Assembly: GCF_032854445.1 (NCBI RefSeq)
Contig: NC_088297.1
Location: 17,183,127 to 17,247,126 of the forward strand
DNA length: 64,000 nucleotides
Direction of reading: 5' to 3'
Origin: Liolophura sinensis
Taxonomy: Eukaryota > Mollusca > Polyplacophora > Chitonida > Chitonidae
The stretch's first letter is position 1; the number at the start of each line of letters is the position of its first letter. A model generated the notes under the pieces. That model was given only the letters and a program-made list of their open reading frames with translations, did not search any database and was not told the DNA's origin. Of this stretch, positions 58,481 through 64,000 are shown in pieces. Both the position numbers and the translations under genes were made by a program.

Positions 58481-59887
58481 AATGTATTACGGAGGAAGAT
58501 AGCCGGGTGCTTGTTGTGATTGTTAATTTTATTTCCACGTTTACGCCTTTTACAGAAATATGTTTGAGGTCTTGTCCAAATATTTACCACATATTTACGC
58601 CCCAGTCCCCCTCCTCCTAATTGGCTAATAACAGTTGTGGTTTAAACCTACACCAAGGGAAAACTGATGCATTATTAGTAGGGTCTGTGTAAATTTTTAA
58701 ATATAGCAGACGTAAAAAAAAAATTTCGACTTGCAGTTGCACAGTTGCAAAACAACATGCAGGCCTGAAACATTTACACTGCTTTGAGTTTGACAGCTGA
58801 GGACACAAATAGATCTATGGGGAATAGCAAGGCTCGAATGTCACTGTGAGGGTGTGGTTTAGCTTTAAATTTGCTCAAATACTCTCCCAGAATTACGAAT
58901 AAGCAAGACGGGCAGCTTATCTTGTTACCTTGTACAGGTGTTGTAGTTGCTGTTCAGTAGTCCGAATTTTCTGACTAGAACTTACACCGGAGATTGTCGT
59001 AAGCCTAATGGTATGCCCCAGTTCTTGTCAGAGGTAGCTTTATGTACATGTAGAATGTTTAAGAATTCCAAACACTGTTACTAACACAAAATTACCCACC
59101 TTATCTTCTTCTTTCTGCATGCGGAGATATTCAGTTTATAATACATTAAACGAAAACTGAATGTGGACATGTAAATTGATGCTCTCGGAAAACATCAAAA
59201 TTAGGCCCATGTCATATCATAGGTTTACATTTACATTTACTAGAAACTACATTTTTATAAACATACATACATGTATGTTTTGATGCCTACATACCTACAT
59301 GTATGTTTTGAATGTTCAGTACTAGCTGTACAGTAAAACCAACATCTGCAGGTACATCAAAGTTTACATGTAGAATCATTGAATGTTTATTTCGGCCATG
59401 AAGAATTGACGGTGGCCATAGGCAGGGCCTGTGTTGTTTTGATGACCATCGTGATGAGTTATTCCCCAAAACAGGTCATGGTCGAGTAATAATGGTGCTT
59501 GTATTTCAATCTATCGGTCACACAAGGTGCGCGTTCGACCCCTGTGTGGATGTGTGGATACCCCATTCTCTCTGTTCATCTCTGCTCAATTTGACAACAA
59601 TAAGCTGTTGATGATGTTTGTGCGCAGGGGATCAGCCAGAAATGCGAAAGAGAGTGTCCAAACAACCTTTTTAAAGGCCGTTCTGTTATAGCAGGGTATC
59701 CAGATTTGATTTTCTCCCAACTTTCCGATGGTAAAAGTGCTGAAAACAGGGTGTCCAAATAGCACCAGTTTTCTGTTTCACCCTTCCACCTGGACGGGTG
59801 GACCGCTGACCCTCTGCTTGTGCAGTCATTTGTGCACTTGTTTACCATTAATGTGGCGTTTTTCTGAAAATCATACATGGGAAATTT
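58481..59887. other. Non-coding, probable intron or intergenic
   Basis: No exon recognised. A tRNA-like GCGTTCGACCCC lies near 59,530. ATGTATGTTTTGA repeats near 59,272 and 59,300. Confidence 0.35.
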
Positions 59888-60087
59888 TGTCATTGACTTG
59901 CCAAGGTTCAGAGATTTACATCAGGCACTCTGGTGGTATGTGGGAAGGTCTTCCAGCAACCTGCAGATGGTCGTGGGATTCCCCTGGGGTCCTCCTAGTT
60001 TCTTCCCACCACAATGCTGGCTGCCTTCGTATAAGTGAAATATTCTTGAGTACGACGTAAAACACCAGTCAGATAAATAAATAAATC
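59888..60087 (+). repeat. SINE-C/SINE-A composite
   Basis: It starts like SINE-C (CATTGACTTGCCAAGGTTC) and continues as SINE-A (GGGAAGGTCTTCCAGCAACC, ATGGTCGTGGGATTCCCC, GAAATATTCTTGAGTACGAC) with AAATAAATAAAT. A template switch or an insertion of one into the other could explain the join. Confidence 0.75.
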
Positions 60088-60131
60088 ACTCTGTTGTGCT
60101 CCACATCTTAGTACAGTGTAAATGAAAAATT
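60037..60131 (+). repeat. 95-bp duplication, copy 1 (SINE tail plus flank)
   Basis: From GAAATATTCTTGAGTACGAC through the SINE tail and on into unique flank CACTCTGTTGTGCTCCACAT to AATGAAAAATT. It matches 61,255-61,349 at 94 of 95 positions. Confidence 0.97.
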
Positions 60132-61254
60132 CTTTCAAGAGAGTGGCCTGAAGCAACAATCATGCAGTTCGAAAGTAAATATTTAAGAAACTTGGATAGT
60201 CAGTGTTTTCATAAGACCAATTTAGTGGTCTGTCTTGCATACTGCATGTACGTGCCTTTCATATTAGACTGATGCAGTCTTATGCAATGTACATGTAGGC
60301 TATATACAAATATGACATGCAGATAAGTGTGTTATGGGTGAAGGTGTTTGTTTCATTGTCAGTTTTGTCACATAACGACATGACATTGCCTACTTTTTAA
60401 CATGCCCTTATGGCTGCATGTATAGATGCTATTGATAATGGCTTAAATTAAGACCTTGCCGTCACACATTTCACAAATATAGATTACTTCACCTGACAAT
60501 AACCATGTTCAGGCCCATTCAAATCATTGACCCGTGACAAACAATGCCGTTCTAACACCAGTGCAGGGTCAAATGCATGTGATACTTTATACAAATAACG
60601 TATGGCCCAAAAGTAGAGGAGAATGAGTTCAATAGATGTGTTTACTTTGATTAATTTGATAATGAAAGTACGTTATTCCATATTGTTCATCTAATCTCAT
60701 TTGGTGGTAATTTGCATCGATTGATATTCAGTACGTGTATTTTGTCATGCATTTTCTCACTCTCACTCCAAATCTTGACGCCCACATTTATCCGTATTCT
60801 CGTCCAACCGCTTCACAGTACAAGTCCAGATCAATTTGTGTACCCAATACTTATATCTTACAATTTGTTGATAAACGGAAATTGAACACTATTTCATACT
60901 TCATGTGTAGTTTGTGTATGGAGATTCACAGTGTATGTCTTCAGTGTCATCACTGATCAGACATGTTTGTCATGCTTGTTTCCGGCGCTACAGTAATAAT
61001 GACAGATCATGCAGAATATACACTATACATGCACATGTACTGTAAGCGTGTGTACATAGCTCCACAGGAACATGCATGTACATGTACATGTATGCTGATG
61101 ATCCAATCCAATACATGCAAGACTAGGGACGTAAATACGTATAGTTCTGTTCAACTTCAAAATACAGTGCACATTAGACATGACTGGTAGTAAACTGTAA
61201 TATCTTTACTAGAGGATAAATGTGACTGGAACTCGCAGCAAAAAAGCTTTAACT
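60132..61254. other. Non-coding, no gene recognised
   Basis: No exon or SINE seen. A short ACATGTACATGTATG-type run lies near 61,076-61,091. Confidence 0.35.
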
Positions 61255-61349
61255 GAAATATTCTTGAGTACAACGTAAAACACCAGTCAGATAAATAAAT
61301 AAATCACTCTGTTGTGCTCCACATCTTAGTACAGTGTAAATGAAAAATT
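61255..61349 (+). repeat. 95-bp duplication, copy 2 (SINE tail plus flank)
   Basis: Identical to 60,037-60,131 except one base (CAACG for CGACG). The SINE body that precedes the tail in copy 1 is absent here. Confidence 0.97.
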
Positions 61350-62685
61350 AACTGGTAAGGTTGACCAGAGGCAGAATTTTGTTCATGTCTATGGCTACAC
61401 GTGCAATGTAGTTTCAATAAAATTCATGTTGTTACTCAGCTGTGGCATGTAGTATTTTGATCATCAATTGATCTATCAAGAATTACAGGAAGTCTGGCAT
61501 ATGTGATGTAAGTACATTATGGTAAATGACCCAGAGTGCATTTTTAGAGGTAAGTAAATTTCATATCACTTGTGGCACTGAGTCTTTAATACATGTTCTA
61601 GTGGGCCAACCTCATACCATGCAAACAACCTTTAAAACACTTGTCTAAGATCAATAAAGCTCTCAGGAGCCAAAACGTTCATTATAAACTTACATGTTGC
61701 TTTGGACAAAATTTTGGGTCATTTACTGTATATTTAGTCCATTTGGCGTGGAAGTTTTTTGGAAACTGTTTTGACAAACAGGTGCCCGTGGAAAATCTGT
61801 CAGCACTTCTTTAAATTCTCATCAAAACAGACAAAATAAGTGAAAAACAGTTTTAAACTCTAGCACCACGGTATTGTTTGATTTGCTGACACTCCATGAT
61901 ATGTTGTTGATGTGTGCAACCATTTGTGACCACTGTCTTTAGTTCCTGGTGCCAGGTACCAGTTGAGATAGCACCAGTACTAAGCTTTTACTAGTTTAAT
62001 GACCATCTCGACCATCTTTAGTCCATGTTAAATAGTGAATACATATCATTATGAACGAATGAACACTTTTACTTTGTTTTGGACAACGAATAGGCTTTAA
62101 ACAGCCAACAGAGTTTTATGCATTGCCAGTGAAAGTTAAAGTAAAAAAATCAAGGTATGTAGAGTGACAAAATTAAAAAAGAAACATTACACAAAGGGAG
62201 AAGTTGTTTCAAATTTTTGTGGGAATTCACATCTGTGAGGGAGCACAGGTTTGAGTGTAAACAGTGGTGAATTATAATGCAGAATATGATGTACCGGTAC
62301 AGGTTTTTGATGGTGATCAGTTACTGGCAACAAACTTTTGTTTTCCTTTTTGGATGACAACGCGTGGTAAACTATTTTTGTAAATGGTTTACCAACTACC
62401 AAAAAGTGCTAACCTGTACATAGGTAACCATAACCGAACCTTATTTTAAGCCCTGAAAAAGGAAGGGTTTTTTCTTCTTTGGTTTAGACCAGCATGTGTA
62501 TATATGCATCACCTGGAATCAGTAAAACAGAAGACAGAAGAAGAAGCAGAAGAAGGTGAAATCAGTGCATGTATAAGAGTGCAAGAAGCGCTCATTAATT
62601 TACAGTAGGCTCACAAAGCTTTCCCCTGAAGTTTACCCACATCTGTAACACATGCTCAGAGGCTCATCGACCCCATCATATGGAT
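61350..62685. other. Non-coding, no gene recognised
   Basis: No supported gene. A purine-rich AGAAGACAGAAGAAGAAGC stretch near 62,530 could be an exon or simple repeat; I cannot decide. Confidence 0.35.
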
Positions 62686-62917
62686 GGCCTAGATGGCCAA
62701 GTGGTTAGCGTGCTAAGCGGAGCACAATAGACGAGGAGCATCACACCAATGCTGGAGCCCTCTTGAGGGTTCTGCCAGCAACATGCGCAAGTTTGTGGAT
62801 TCCCCTGGTTTCAGATTTCCTCCCACCACAATGCTGGCTGCCGTCGTATAAGTTGAATATTCATGAGTACAACGTACATGGTAAGACACCAGTCAGATAA
62901 GTAAATAAATAAATAAT
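62686..62917 (+). repeat. SINE-A with internal changes
   Basis: The head GGCCTAGATGGCCAAGTGG and TTAGCGTGCTAAGCGG, then GCCAGCAACATGCGCAAG, TCCTCCCACCACAATGC, GAATATTCATGAGTACAACG and AAATAAATAAATAAT. The B-box part of the head is deleted. Confidence 0.78.
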
Positions 62918-63249
62918 TATTACACGCACATCAGGGCAAAAAACCAGGACATTTTGATACCCTTTAGAGGCACCCCGATTAGGGTATATCTTAAAAAAAA
63001 AAAAGGCTCAAAAGCTGGAAAATTTTGCATAAATATTACTTAAATGCTATTAAATATTACTTATACTCATATTTATTTATAATAAATACCGATGCGGTAA
63101 TTTGGTACTGGTTTCGTAGTATTTGAAAATAGTTTAACCCAATTTATTCTGCTGACTGGGTGTCCAAATTAAGAAGCTGTATTTGATCCTACACATGTAT
63201 ATGTTGCTGACACAGCGTACAAGTAGCCTCCAGTCAGTCAGTAGTAATG

Positions 63250-63500
63250 TGGCCAAGGGGTTAGCGAGCCAGCGCAACACAATCACCCAGGAGCCTCTCA
63301 CCAATGCTGTCACTTTGAGTTCAAGTCAAGCTCATGCTGGCTTCCTCCCTGGCCAGACGAGGAAAGGTTTGCCAGCAACCTGCAGATGTTCGTGGGTTTC
63401 CCACGGGCTCTGCTAAGTTTCCTCTCACTATAATGCTGGCTGCCATTGTGTTAGTGAACTGTTCTTGAGTACAGGGTGAAACACCAATCGAATAAATAAA
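63250..63500 (+). repeat. SINE-A, full length with target-site duplication
   Basis: TGGCCAAGGGGTTAGCGAGC, then TTGAGTTCAAGTCAAGC (B-box region), CCAGCAACCTGCAGATG, TGTTCTTGAGTACAGGG and AATAAATAAA. CAGTAGTAATG at 63,239-63,249 and CAGTGGTAATG at 63,501-63,511 flank it (10 of 11 match). Confidence 0.85.
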
Positions 63501-63511
63501 CAGTGGTAATG

Positions 63512-64000
63512 AGTCAGGCAAGCTGCACAGCACTGAACAAGTACCAGACATAAGACTGCAGGCAGTTGTCACCCAACAGTGGAAGTACTGAAATGTGTGG
63601 TATAGCAGGGGTAAGACTGGCAACATAGGCGTTAAAACACCCCTCAGTGAAATAAATAATAGAAATGGTTGTACTCATGTACATGCAGTTAGAGGTGAAA
63701 AGGTTTGGAATGGAACTTGTAATAGATTTCTTGGCACAAGCCTGCAAATATTAAAGCAGTATGAGCAGGACATTGTCAGGCATCAAATCATCCTTTGTGT
63801 AGTACGCATCACTTTACATGTAATTATCATACGTGTAGGAAATCTTGATTCAAAACACTGGTTGGATGTTGTGAGTTTTAAAATTTGTGTGTCATGCATC
63901 ACAAAGTTATTTGCAGGCCTGCTGTCAGCCACCGTATATATATATATATATAAAAAACAGAAAAAGTCTGAATAGGAGAATCTTGGGACTATATATCTAG
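63512..64000. other. Non-coding, no gene recognised
   Basis: No supported gene. The 126-codon plus frame at 63,595-63,975 runs into a TA microsatellite (63,932-63,952) and has no domain pattern. Confidence 0.35.

Noticed and set aside
63595-63975. 126-codon plus frame at the window end
   Set aside because: It runs into a TA microsatellite, has no domain pattern and shows no splice support.

Overview
This is a eukaryotic window and looks like gene-poor, repeat-rich invertebrate genomic DNA. A lophotrochozoan, most likely a mollusc, fits best. The evidence is spliced genes with long AT-rich introns, four abundant SINE families (three with tRNA-like heads) whose tails and bodies I recognise as typical of mollusc-like genomes, a decayed BEL/Pao retrotransposon, and a decayed FLYWCH-MULE transposon. 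The species assignment is inference. There are no prokaryotic operons, rRNA genes or CRISPR arrays.

Layout. 1-17.2 kb: non-coding DNA with scattered SINEs, including two nearly intact SINE-A copies with perfect target-site duplications (near 12.0 and 13.5 kb). 17.23-18.05 kb (+): the last coding exon of a TASK-type two-pore potassium channel; the exon carrying M1 and the first pore lies outside the window or was not found. 18-31 kb: minisatellites, SINEs and four diverged copies of a repeat that carries a TATA box (25.1-29.6 kb). 31-36.1 kb: a cluster of tandem arrays with unit lengths of 48, 38, 72 and 31 bp. 36.1-37.0 kb (+): a decayed LINE reverse transcriptase. 39.2-39.8 kb (+): a decayed FLYWCH/MULE-type transposase reading frame. 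41.7-42.8 kb (-): an apparently intact gene for a 199-residue multi-pass membrane protein that I do not recognise, with a probable non-coding first exon. 44.3-44.5 kb: a clean MITE with long inverted repeats and TA target sites. 47.5-48.8 kb: a 49-bp minisatellite with decayed edges. 49.5-55.0 kb (-): a heavily decayed BEL/Pao element, gag to integrase. 57.1-57.8 kb: a cluster of related hairpins. 58.2-58.5 kb: a plausible TATA-less promoter and first exon (+), perhaps bidirectional. 58.5-64 kb: probable intron or intergenic DNA with several SINE-A copies and a near-identical 95-bp duplication.

SINE names used here are my own labels. SINE-A: tRNA-like head, body containing ATGGTCGTGGGTTTCCCC, tail GAAATATTCTTGAGTACGGC. 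SINE-B: head like GGCTCAGTTTGTAGA, tail with CATATGAC and GTTAAACCCCAAGCAC. SINE-C: body with GTCAGTTACTTGCCAAAG. SINE-D: tail with GTGGCTGAAATATTGC. The only host genes supported are the TASK-like channel exon and the 199-residue membrane protein; most other coding signals belong to dead mobile elements.
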